DNA of 64,000 nucleotides from Pithys albifrons albifrons (lineage: Eukaryota > Chordata > Aves > Passeriformes > Thamnophilidae). The stretch is taken from contig NC_092461.1 of the NCBI RefSeq assembly GCF_047495875.1, positions 91,766,431 through 91,830,430 of the forward strand, written 5' to 3'. Made by a program: the position numbers and the translations under genes. Each line of letters opens with the position of its first letter. Position 1 is the stretch's first letter. Positions 27,101-39,100 of this stretch are shown here, piece after piece. Below the pieces are notes generated by a model. The model had not been told where the DNA came from and ran no database searches. It was given only the letters and a program-made list of their open reading frames with translations.

Positions 27101-30100
27101 TAGATACCCATTGGGACATTGAGAAGGTGACTACTACTCTGGATGCAACTGCACAACTAATTCCTTATCCACCTAAAAGTCCACCCATCAGTTAATTCCA
27201 GGAGTCTCCTGGACTGCCTACAGCTCACCGTGCTGCTCCTCTGACAGATGTCAAGGTGGTTGAAGTCTGCCAGTAGGACAAGAGCCAGTGAGCATGATGT
27301 CTCCTGTTGTTGGAGCAAGAAGCCTTCATCAGTAGGCTCCCCTTGATCAGGGAGCCTGTAGTAGGCACTGACCACAAGGTTCCCTTTGTTGCCTCAGCCT
27401 CTGATTCTTACCCACAGACTTTTGACCTGCTCATGGCTGTTATTCAAGGACGGCACCTTGCACTCTATCCATCTATTGATATAGAGGGCCACCCCTCTGA
27501 ACCTCTTTCCTTTCCTGTCCCTTCTGAACTGCCTGTAGCTGCACTCCAATCATGAGTTCATCCTACCAAGTTCCAGTAGTGGCAAATGGGTCATAGCTTT
27601 CTTGTGGAGGCTTCCAGCTCCTTCTGTTTGTTGCCCATGCTGCGTGCAGCAGCAAAGAGACACTTCAGCTGTGCTGAAGAGTGTGTTCTTGATTCCATCT
27701 AGGCTTTTTCTGCATCAACTTAATTGCCTATATTGCAATTAGTTATGTCTATATATGCTTATGGATGGAGTAAATTAGTAACAAGATTAAATGAAAAAGT
27801 AATTTAACTGTGCTGTGAAAGCTGATGATACAGAAACATTGCTACTAGGTAATCAATCTGTTGATTGAATGTGTTGTTGGGTATAAATACCTTTTTTTGG
27901 TGGTCATGGTACCTCTGAGTTTAATCCTTTAGTAAGATCTTGTCTTCTTTCCAAATGAAGCTGTGTTTCTTACTTATCTTGATAGAAATTCACCTAGCAG
28001 AGCTCATAGTCTTTCCACTCTTTCTTAGCTGATTTTTGTCATATTACCCAGTTCCAGGTCTATTGTCCAAGCATCACGATCGATTCTCGTTCTTGTCTAG
28101 GTCTTCATATCTGAGATAACTTCGTTATTTTTCACATTCTTTCTGCAATGTATTTCTACTGCACATACCGATGAGTTTAAACTTCTGTCATCTCATGTCT
28201 TAACTTATATAATTCCATTTTTAAGTTCTCTTAAAGTAATAGCAGTACAAAAAGTGTATGTCTGTGTCACCGTTAACTTGCCGGTTTTTAATGATATCCA
28301 ACACAACCGTTTTGGCTTTGCTTTCAGGATACAGTGCTGTCAGCAGAGCATTGCACAGGTAGCAGTGAGATATTCATGTCTACTGCTGGTCAGCCTGCAT
28401 TGGCAGCCTCTGTTGCCTGCTGCCTGAGTTGTGGAACTCTAGTGTCCTACTTGGAATTCTGCAGTGCTGCTTTACAAAAACTTGACAAAAATTTAGCTGC
28501 TTTAGCTTTGAGACCACAGTCTCTGGTACTGAAAAATACTGTCTTGTTTTATATCTAATATTGAATCCCATGAAATACAGTGAAAATGAAACTCAGTATA
28601 TGTAGAAAGTAAACATGAAGTAGAGAGTAACTCTAATCTAGAGATCCTCTCATGGTCAACTTCCTTTTCCACCTTTCCAGATTCAGCAGTGCTTGATTAC
28701 TGGAAAAAGGTTGGGAAGATTTAAGGAGAAAAGAACAGAATAAGGTTCTATTAATATGATGGAAGCAACTGCTTAGTAGTTTCTGTGTATTTTGTATCTC
28801 CTCTCTTTATTTATTCTTCATGGTAAGAGACATGACATTTATTTATACCACACTTTCCATTATTGCCCACAATTCCATTGTTCTAAATGCTGCGGGAAAA
28901 TGCTTGGCTTCTGTTCCTTCTGTGTATTTTGCTCAAAATATTAGTACAGTAGGACAGTGTAATTACAGTTAGTTTCACACCAAACCCACTTAAATTCCAA
29001 AGAAATTATACTCTTGAATGTAGGCTGAAAGAGGCCTAGTAGATGTTAGTTTAAGTGGCCAAAGACTTGAAGGTACACAAGTACTTTTAGACTAGAATAT
29101 AAATAGTGGCTCTGTCATTAGAAGATTCTTAAGCATTTTGCAGAAGTAGCCCTTTTTATAATGGGGGATATATTCTCAACAACATCAGTGACTTCAAGCA
29201 AAGAGTTTTAGGAATCATTTATTTAAAATGTTTTTGTGCTTCTGGACGGCTTGAAAATTAGCTGTCAGGATCACATCAATAAATTATGGGTAAAGGGAAG
29301 AAGCACTTGTTTCCTTGTTTGTCCCTTTTGTTCAAACATGTTTTCCTCTCAGTAATAACTTCTGTGCATATCGTCGTTTATATTTAGTCATTCTTAAAAG
29401 CGATTCTCGGAAACAGAGTTTTTGCAGTGGGCTCTATACTCCCCCTACTGATCTCTATGAATAGACAAAAAGTGAGCATATTATCAGTTAACTTTCTCTT
29501 GAAAATTATTAAGGCTGTGGAAGGAACATACAGTCTTTTCACTGTAGTGATTCAAGTAAACACATTTGAATGCTTATTAAAGGAAGTGTTATACATGCTT
29601 TGATTATTGTGGTTTGTGCACATAACAATGTTGATTTCACGTGTATTTTTAGTTGAGAGCCACTTTTAACAATTTTTTAATGTTTTTAATAGATTATCTG
29701 TCATTGTACTAGGGACTAGATATATTAATAAACTCCAGTATGTTCCAAGTATGTTTGTTTTTTTTCTCTAGGAAAATGTAGCTAACAGTACTTATAACTA
29801 ATCTAACTGATAAAGTTTTTTTAATATGTGAGACAGACAACTTAATTAGCATTTAATTAGCATTGGCAGATGTTATTGCTAAGCCACTCTCCATCATCTT
29901 TGAAATGTTGTGGGGAACAGGAGAGCTGCTTGAGGACTGCAGGAGTGCCAGTATCACTCCAGTGTCTTCAGAAAGGGCAAGAAGGAGGACCCAGGAAACT
30001 ACAGGCCATTCAACATCACCTCAGTCCCTGGAAAGGTGATGGAACAGCTCGTTCTGAATGTCATCTCTAAGCATGTGGAGGGGAAAAAAGAGGTTGTCAG

Positions 30101-33100
30101 TAGTCAACATGGATTCACCAAGGGGAAATCATGCTCACCAATATGGTAGCCTTCTGTGGTGGCGTGACTGGCAGGGTAAATGAGGGGAGTTGTGGGTGTT
30201 GTTTTCCTTGACTTCAGCAAGGTTTTTGAGACTGTCCCTGTAACATTCTCCCATGTGAGCTCAAGCAGCATGGGTTAGGTGAGTGGACAGTGAGGTGGTT
30301 TGAGAACTGGCTGAATGGCAGAGCTCAGAGGGTTGTGATCAGTGATGTGGAGTCCACCTAGAGGCCTGTATCTAGCAATGTTCCCCAGGGGTCAGGACTG
30401 GGCCCAGTCTTCTTCAGTTTATTCATCAGTGACAGGCTGTACCCTCAGCATGTTTGCTGATGATACAAAACTGGAAGGAATGGCTGATACACCTGAAGGC
30501 TGTCCTGCCACTTAGCAGAAGGTGGACCAGTTGGAGAGACAGGCAGAGAAGAGTCCAGTGAGGTTCAGCTAAGGCAAGTGTAGAGTCCTGCACCTGGGGA
30601 GGACTAACTCCATGCACCAGTACAGATTAGGGGTTGAGCTGCTAGAAAGCAGCTCTACAGTAAAGGCCCTGGAGGTCCTGATGGAAAACAAGCTGTCCAT
30701 GAATCAAGAGTTCCCTGGGGGCTAAGAAAGCCAATGGGATCCTGCGGCGCATTAGGAAGAGCATTGACAGCAGGTTGCTGGAGGAGATTCTGCCCCTCTG
30801 CTCAGCCCTGATGAGGTGGCATCTGGAATCCTGTGTCCAGTTCTGGGCTCCCCAGTTCAGGAAAGTCCAGGAGCTACTGGAGAGGGTCCAGCTAAGTGCT
30901 ATGAAGATGATGAGGTGACTGTAGCATCTCTTTTAGGAGGAAAGGCTGAAATAGCTGGAACTGTTCGGCCTGGGGAAGAGATGACTGAGAGGGGATCTTA
31001 TCAATACATACAAATATCTCAAGTGTGGGTGACAGTATAGAGCCAGACACTTTTCAATTGTGCCCAACAACAGGATAAGAGGCAACAGGCACAAACTGAG
31101 GCATGGGAGGTTCTATCAGAATGTAAACTTCTTTACAGTGGGCGTGGCTGAGCGCTGGAACAGGATGTCCAGAGAGGTTGTGGAGTCATCTTCCCTGGAG
31201 ATATTCAAAACTTTCCTGGACGTGATTCTGTGCAACCTGCTCCAGGTGAACCTGCTTTGGCAGGGGGTTGGACTCGGTGTTCTCCAGAGGTCCATTCCAA
31301 AGCAAATCATTCTGTGATTTACATACAATATGCAAAGTATGTAAATGTTTAGCTCTAGAAAACTTACATTACTCAATTAGGAGGTTTAAGTTGACACTGT
31401 AAGAAAGGAAAACAGTAAGACACAAAGAACCAGGACACTGCAGAGTTAATACTACCACAGTATTGACTTTGCCAGATTGCATTTAGAAAACATGGTGAAA
31501 TCTCCTCTAAACATATTCCTGTTTTTATACATTACATAGAAAATACAGAATGTACAACTTTGGTCAAGTAATATTTGGATAGAAACCCTAACTCTGGAAT
31601 TTGCTTACTTTCTTCTTCTTGATTTATCGCCCTCAATGTTAGTTGTTTGTTTTCTATGTAATAGTTACTACACATCAAGTAATGCAAATGCAAGTGATTT
31701 TACAGCATATTTGTGTACCTAGTGAAGTCAGTAGAAACAATTGCAATTAGTTTAGTGAGAAAGGGATCAGGGACTTGCTTTAGCTGTAAACAAGGTGCAT
31801 TGATCACAATCTCTTGTTCCTCATTTTTGTAAGTATAGTGTAATGTATAATGTGGCTCTGTATTTTCAGGAGGATTGCTTTTCTCAGTTATAATGGGTTA
31901 AAATCCACTCTAGCATTGGAAGTTCAAAATCTCAGGACTGCACTCCTTTTTTCTTTTGCACGGTGTTCCCATGACTTGAGTGAATAGTTAGGCTTACTCC
32001 CTCTATTTTATTTAAACTCTTGTGCTGACATTCTTCTTCTGCTCTAGATGTTTAGTATCCTGCATCCTGAGTTTCTATTGTATTATTTTTTGCCATTTTC
32101 TTTAATGATGCCTCTTTTCTTTGGGAAAACGGAGTTTAAAATTTGTGGGCCTTTATGATATTTGCCATTTGGAGATCTCTGCAAGACTAAGACAATATTA
32201 ATGTCTACCTGTTCTGTTCTTCTGCCTGAGAAAGTCATGAAGAGAACTCTGTATAGAAAAATGTTTATGAGAGAGGAGATTATCCTAACACCAAACCATG
32301 TATCTGGGAGCTTTATGTGAAAGTAATTTAGCTTACTTTTTAAGGAAAGGTGATGAAAAGTCAAGTTATATCTATTAATGTCCATGTCATGATGAAGTGA
32401 CTAATCATGATACTTTAAAAGATTTTTTTAAATTCAAAATTAAACCCATTAAAAGTAGGTGCATTCATTAGAAGTACTATCTAACTTACTTCTATCCTGT
32501 TTGCTAGAGACCTTGACAGCTCCTGTAAGAAACCCTTTTGAGGGTTTTAAGTGCTAGAAAAGTATTATGATGAAAAAAAATTCCCTGGGAAATACATGAA
32601 AGTAACCTATATGGTAACAAAAGCATTTGGTTGTAGAGAGCTGTAGTCTGTTGAACAAGGATAGTTTATCTCCTTAATAAGGCTAAAAAAAATTTGTAAA
32701 GAGTATGTAGTTCTTCTCTTCAATTTAAATATTTTTTAAATTTTGGGGGTTTCTGTTTTGCTTTGTTTTTTTTTAAAGGAAGCTGCACCTACAGAATCTC
32801 TGCTTAACTGGCAGGACTACGAAGGACGAACTCCCCTCCACTTTGCCGTTGCGGATGGGAATGTCGCAGTTGTTGATGTCCTGACCTCCTACGAAGGCTG
32901 CAACGTAACATCTTACGACAACTTGTTCCGAACTCCCCTTCACTGGGCAGCCTTACTTGGTAAACTGGACAATGCTGAAATCATTTATTCATTAATTGAC
33001 TGTAGTGTTTAGTCTCTGTCTCTGATTTTTATTGAATTCCAGCATGGCATTATGCAAATTAATCTCTTAGAACAATAATAGTTTCTGCTAGACCAGGAGT

Positions 33101-36100
33101 AGATGTTTGCGTGTCAACTGTTTGTTTTGGCTTTAGATTCTCCAAAGCACTGTAAAATGCTTTACTTCAACAGGCTATATATGCCCATGGTTTAAGAACA
33201 GTTAGGGCATATTGAGATGTTCTTGCATATGTGACTTTGATCATAGGTTAAACTGATACTCTGGAACAGTGGTGTCCAAAATGGGGTGTACACATCCCAG
33301 CGTGATTGCAAGATGATCTAGTGGAAGGCATGAAGAAAATATCAGAACTTGTTTATTTTTTTATCTGAAAAAAAAATAGAAATTTACTAATATTTCCTGT
33401 ACAGATTTATGCTGGGGCCTCACTTAGTCCATATATAAGATAGTCAAATAAAATTTGTGAGATGCCTGAGGCAGGTGAGTCGCTCCACAATGCAGGGTGC
33501 TTAACAGTGGCATCATCAGTCGTGTTCACTTACAGCCTATTGTGATGTATTGCAGTTTATGTGTGCCCAGTTAAGTGGATTTATGATTATATTATTTAGT
33601 TTTTATTAAACTACCCCTTACAAAATAAGCAAATGACTTAAAAAGATTTCCACAAAGAAACGGCAGATAATCGGGTAATACCAGTACAAGTAAACAACAA
33701 AAAGGTGGCAGAGCTGACACGTGTCCTATTCCTAGTACAAACTCTTCATCAGGCATGTTATGACAATCTAATCAGATCTGACAACAAGTTTTATTCAGAT
33801 AAAGGTTTTTTTCTGTTTAGATTGTTACCCTGAGGCTCAGATGCTCTGTAAATTGTAACCTTGCATATGTGAATTCTGCACTGTTTGATTTTACAGGTTA
33901 CAAAGCTGGATCTTTTCAGAACTAGCTAAAACCTGATTAAATATGAATAGTCTAAATGCAGGGAAACACAACCCATAAAATGACAACCACAAAAATAATA
34001 TGATTTAGAAAATTGATCTCCTATTTTCATTCTCCTGTGTGCAGGAGGAAAATATAACCACCGTGTACTAGATAAAAGAATCTTCAAACAGTCTCTCTCC
34101 CCTTTTAACAGGCTTCGTCCCAATGACCCTTTGGGACACTGCAGACAGAGAATGCCAATAAAAGAATCAAATTGCTCACTGGAGCAAGTTACTGCAACTC
34201 CAATGACAATATATCCTTGGTTTGGTTATGTTTATTTAGGAAAAAAGAAAGGATATTCTCAAATTCGTATTTAAGAAGGGACATTGGTGTTTTACAGAGA
34301 AATTTTGAAGCATTTTAAGTGTCATAGGATCAGTCTCCCAGAGAAATAGTCATTATCACTTGGATCTGCCCAAGAAGCAAAATTTATTGTGTTTTGAAAT
34401 TGAATGTATTTAAGAGAGAAGTTTATGCTGGAAAAATGGGTTGTCTAATCAATGAAGAATAAAGGGAGACGATGTGCCAAGACCTCCAGAGTACTTTGTG
34501 AACTGAATGAGGTCTCTAGGTGGCATGTGCCCTCAGGGAACTTTTAGTTGGTAAATCTGTTAATTTTTAGCATTCTGGTTTTAAGCTGAATACTAAATGT
34601 TGTATGTAGATCTCAGAGAGACTAAGATGTTGCTCTATGGGTTAACAGTAGGCAGTTTAAAGCAGTGCGGGGTTGCAGCCACAAGTATTCTGTAGAGGTG
34701 ATGGATTGCATGTGGCTGCATCTTAGGGCATGGTTACTCCTGTTACCTTTTCTTATGTGTAGATAAAAGTCTCAGCCAAGTTACATCTCTTCTAAATAAA
34801 AGTGCTACGTAAACAACAATTCTTCACCTCAAGAAATGAGTTTTAATGCTTACAGTAGTGTCCAAGTAAGAGCTGTCTTTGCACCAATTTATTTACTGTT
34901 GCACCCAATACAATTTTTTTTAACTCCTTCAAGTCTTCTTTCTCATAGATAATTTAACTGGGCCTCCTGTCACAGCGACAGAATTAAGTTCCCTTTTTCC
35001 AGTTGTGTGGCCTGAAAGTTCAGGCAACTTTTTTTTTTCAGGCGCAGTACTCCTATGGTTTTCCTGCTAGAATTGCACTCCAAACCAGCTTCTCTGAGTG
35101 CACCTCAATTTAATTCTTACAGTCTTGAGGTGGGAAGAGCATACCAACATTGCATCTCTTCTTTTTATGCTTTCAAGCAAGCATATGAATGGATCAGATG
35201 ACTTTAGTGACAATATACTATATTATGTCTTTGTTTTCTGTCTGTGAAGTGAATATAAATTTTAGCTATCCCCCCCCAAAATGTTGTGATTTTAATATGA
35301 AAATATTCTAATCTGTTTTGACAGAAGGAGTTGTGTGTGTGTTTGTTGTTTTATGCTAGCTGGTAGTAGACTCATCTCCAGATTCTGATATGCATTTTCA
35401 GTTGAAATTTTGGTTAGGCAAAACCTAAGTAAAGAATTTACACTTGATTTCTGTAAAACAGTGTGACCTGTGATGAAATTGTCAGTGTTAGTTTAGCCTG
35501 TCTTTTAATGCAGATGGACAAATGCCCATCATGATCAGTCTATCCTCACTTTGCTGTTTCTGATTGACCTGTCACCCAAACACAGTGTCTCAAATGAATT
35601 TTCATAAGCTTTTTCTGGAAAAACTAAACTAACTGCAAAGTTAATATCACAGTCGTGTGGCCAGTTGCTGCTGGTTTCTTATTTACAGATGCCCCCCAGA
35701 GATAAGAATACAGAGTATGGCACTATTGGGAAGAAAGTGCCTGCCAGGCTTAATAGTTCAGATATCCAGTGTTATGTTTCTCTCTTGTGTTTGGACTGAT
35801 GCTGGTGAGGTTTTTGATTTTCCAATTTTTCATATTTTGTAAGATTTTAGGAACACAGTAAATGTAACGCTGGAGATTTTAGTGGATTAATATTTAGCAG
35901 CTTATAGTATAAGGTCCTTCTACCTCTACCCCTGCTCCAGAACAGGCAGCTAAGATCTGCCAGCTATTTAGTCTCTTTCTCAAGGTTCAAGATTGGAGGA
36001 TATCAGAGGGAAACATAAACATAGAGCAGGGTGACCCGAAGCCCTGGAGAGCATCCAAAGGACCTTTGTGTGCTGAGGAGGAGGAGGTGGATGAAGACAG

Positions 36101-39100
36101 AGGGTCCCGATGACCCCAGCCCCAATTCAGATGGGAGTGGGAACTGGGAGGGGACAGAGGTGGAACTGGACATGTGGACAGTAGTGATTGGATAGATTAT
36201 ATTATAAAAGCTGTAGAAATCAGAGCTTGCACACACGCGCGTCTGTGAATTCCTGGATGGGCGGGGTTGCTCATTAAAGTGACTGCCCTTTATCTTATCT
36301 CCTACAAAAACTTGGCTCGGAGTCTTTTTTACAGACTTTTACGGCAACAGGACTATAATGGCTACAACACAAACACACTATTATTTATTGAGGTCTGTTC
36401 ATTTTCCTGTTTTGTTTGGGCTTGTTTTGTTGTTTGTTTGTTTCTTTAATATTGAAGATTTGATACTTACCTGGTTTTATTATACTATTTTCCTCAGGTC
36501 ATGCACAGATTGTCCATCTCTTATTAGAAAGAAATAAGTTTGGAACCATCCCATCTGATAGTCAAGGTGCAACACCCCTGCATTATGCAGCACAGAGCAA
36601 CTTTGCTGTAAGTAGCACATACCCTAAATATGAAGTAAATGTATTTTGCCAAAATGTTTAGTTTAACAAAGAGTTTGAGTTGGTTTTGAAATGATATAAA
36701 CACATTGTTGTTGGCATGAGTTTAATTCAGACTTTTTCCTGTGTTATGTGATATAAATGTGCTTAATTTCAAACTGTTAAAAACAGATTTTCAGGACGAA
36801 TTTGCTGTCCAAAGAAAGGCCCTTTGAGCGAATGTTTCCATCAGAACACACAATAGTCATTCGGGTACTTCAAGAGAAAGCAGAATGGCACATACTATTC
36901 TACAGTGCTTTCACTTGTTAAGGCTCATTATAGCAACATGTAAGCAGTTATAAGGTATCTAGAGTAAGATGACCTGAGTATTAGCACAGCTGCTGCAGTA
37001 CCAGTCAAACCAGTCTTTGCATTCAAGAAGGTGATTACCTTATGAATATTTGGTATTATGAATGAGCCATTGTCTCATAAAGTATGGCTGAAGAGTTGAG
37101 TAAATTTTGTCATAATTCTTCAGAACATTATATTTTTAAAGGTTTTTAAAATGTTTTTTTTAATTCAAACAACAAAAACATTGCTTTCTCAGACAACCTA
37201 ATTCTTCCTTTGGTATAATAGGTATTTTTTTCCCAGAGCTAAATAAGATATAGTACAGCTAAATGCAAAACTCAGCAGTTTAATGTTTGCTGGTCGTAGA
37301 TGTTACAGAAGTAGTTCTCAAGTGCTGGAACTTAAACCTTTTCTCAAGCTCCTCTGCCTCTCATAGCTTTCATAACTTCTTTTGTAAAAAGGGTTATTTA
37401 ATGTCTAATAAATGTAATTATGTAGTCCATATTGCAACATTTTTGTAACAGGGATACTCGTTTGGATCTTTCTTGCATACCTGCATGTTAATTTTCATAA
37501 AACAAGGAAAATTTCAATGCCCTCGAGAACAATTCAAGTTAACAAATCCAGAAGTACTGAAAGAGGGAACTGACCAGTGTCTGTTAATATTACAGCTGAC
37601 ACCTCATCCTTCCTTGTGAGAGTGAGTTTTGGTGGGGTATTTTTGGATGTGATCTTTAGTAAGACCATCTAGGTATTTTTTATTTTCAGACTTTTGTTGA
37701 GGCATGCCTCTGTGTATAATTTTTACTTTTTTAGAAAATTGCTTGTTGATGCTGGTTGTTGTCTGTTATGGGGTGTGTACAATTTGAGTCTAACTCACAT
37801 GCCTAAAATATTTGTGTTGTAAATGCCTTTCTTTCAAGTTGAGTTAGACTCATAGAAAAGAATAGAATGTTTTTATTTACCATCTGGTTATTATCTCTGT
37901 ATTCTTTTTTTTTCTTTTCTATATTGACACATTCCTAAAAAATGATTTTTTGTATTGGCTTTATTTCTCTGGGCCTGATGCAGTTGAATGAAACATCTTC
38001 AGTATGTTGCTGCCTTTTGACCCCATCAGCAAGCCAAACTCTAATATCATTTAGGTTTTTTTATGGGGAAATAGACTACATGGTGGAATCAGACATCCTT
38101 TTATAATTTTGTGTACTTACAATGAATGTACTGTTTCCCATCTTACATGAAGAATCAAACAGGTGAGTTTCCGTAAGATCTGTAAGCCTCTTTTAGCTGG
38201 AGATGCATGCAAGAGCCCCTGCCTAAATTGTATCTGGAACCTCTGTTTTTACCAGTGCAGTTGTTTCTGAGCACCATTGTTTGCTTTTTTTTTCTCCATT
38301 ACATACATATCATTGAGTATTCCCACCACTGCATTCCATGTACATTGTCACACAACCGAGTGGGGACACATCCATGATTGTTCTGACAGTGGCATCTCTA
38401 TATTTGCAGTTTGAGATTCTCATTGCTGTTCTATTCAGTTTGCCCAAGTTTGGATACGTGTGGTATGTTTCTTAGGCCCTAACAAGAAGAAAATTTGTTC
38501 TTTTGTGTTTTGGTAAATATTTGCAAGGTTTTAGTTTTATTTACTTTAATATCGTGTTCTTTGTGTGGTTTTTGTGCAAGTTACATATTATAGTATGACA
38601 TTTTTGGGGTTTTTTAAAGACTGGAGGGATTTAGCCAGCTGTTAATTTATGTAAAGAATTTGCTCTCTAAGACTAACTTATCCCCACTTAGGATAGACAG
38701 GAAAAGTTGTAGAAGAAGAGAGGTTACCTACTATAACCACACAAATAGGTTGCCTGAAATTTAGATGATGTAGGTATCCAACTGAAGGCCCAAATAAACA
38801 TCTCTTTTTTAAATATATATGTGAGGGAAGATGCTCCATTGGTATTGATTGTAATATGCAGAATGCAGGAGTAATTTTTTTTTATTTTTCCAGAAATGTC
38901 CAAAACATTGTACTTTCACATACTCATATAGATAGATCTAGTAAATGAAATGTGGATACCCCATCTTATTTTTAAATATTCAAAAGAAACATTTAGTATT
39001 TTTCTGAGTTTCTTGATAGTGCAGAATGAAATAATCCGTTTACCTTTCTCCTTTAAAGTTACTTTTCAGCTTAGTTGTTTTTTTATATTGGTTTTTTTCA

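Larger units (their letters stand above)
23282..32778. other. INVS intron (9.5 kb), repeat-dense
   Basis: This is the largest intron fully inside the window. It contains a solo LTR (24398-24967), an antisense CR1 split by an ERV fragment (25083-27700) and a sense CR1 (29868-31320). Between and around these (23282-24391, 27710-29860, 31330-32770) I see only AT-rich non-coding sequence. Confidence 0.85.
32960..36497. other. INVS intron (3.5 kb)
   Basis: It contains a possible hAT-type DNA transposon remnant (33268-33720) and a plus-strand LTR-like element (about 36030-36349). The remaining sequence, including 33750-36000, shows nothing I can name. Confidence 0.75.
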
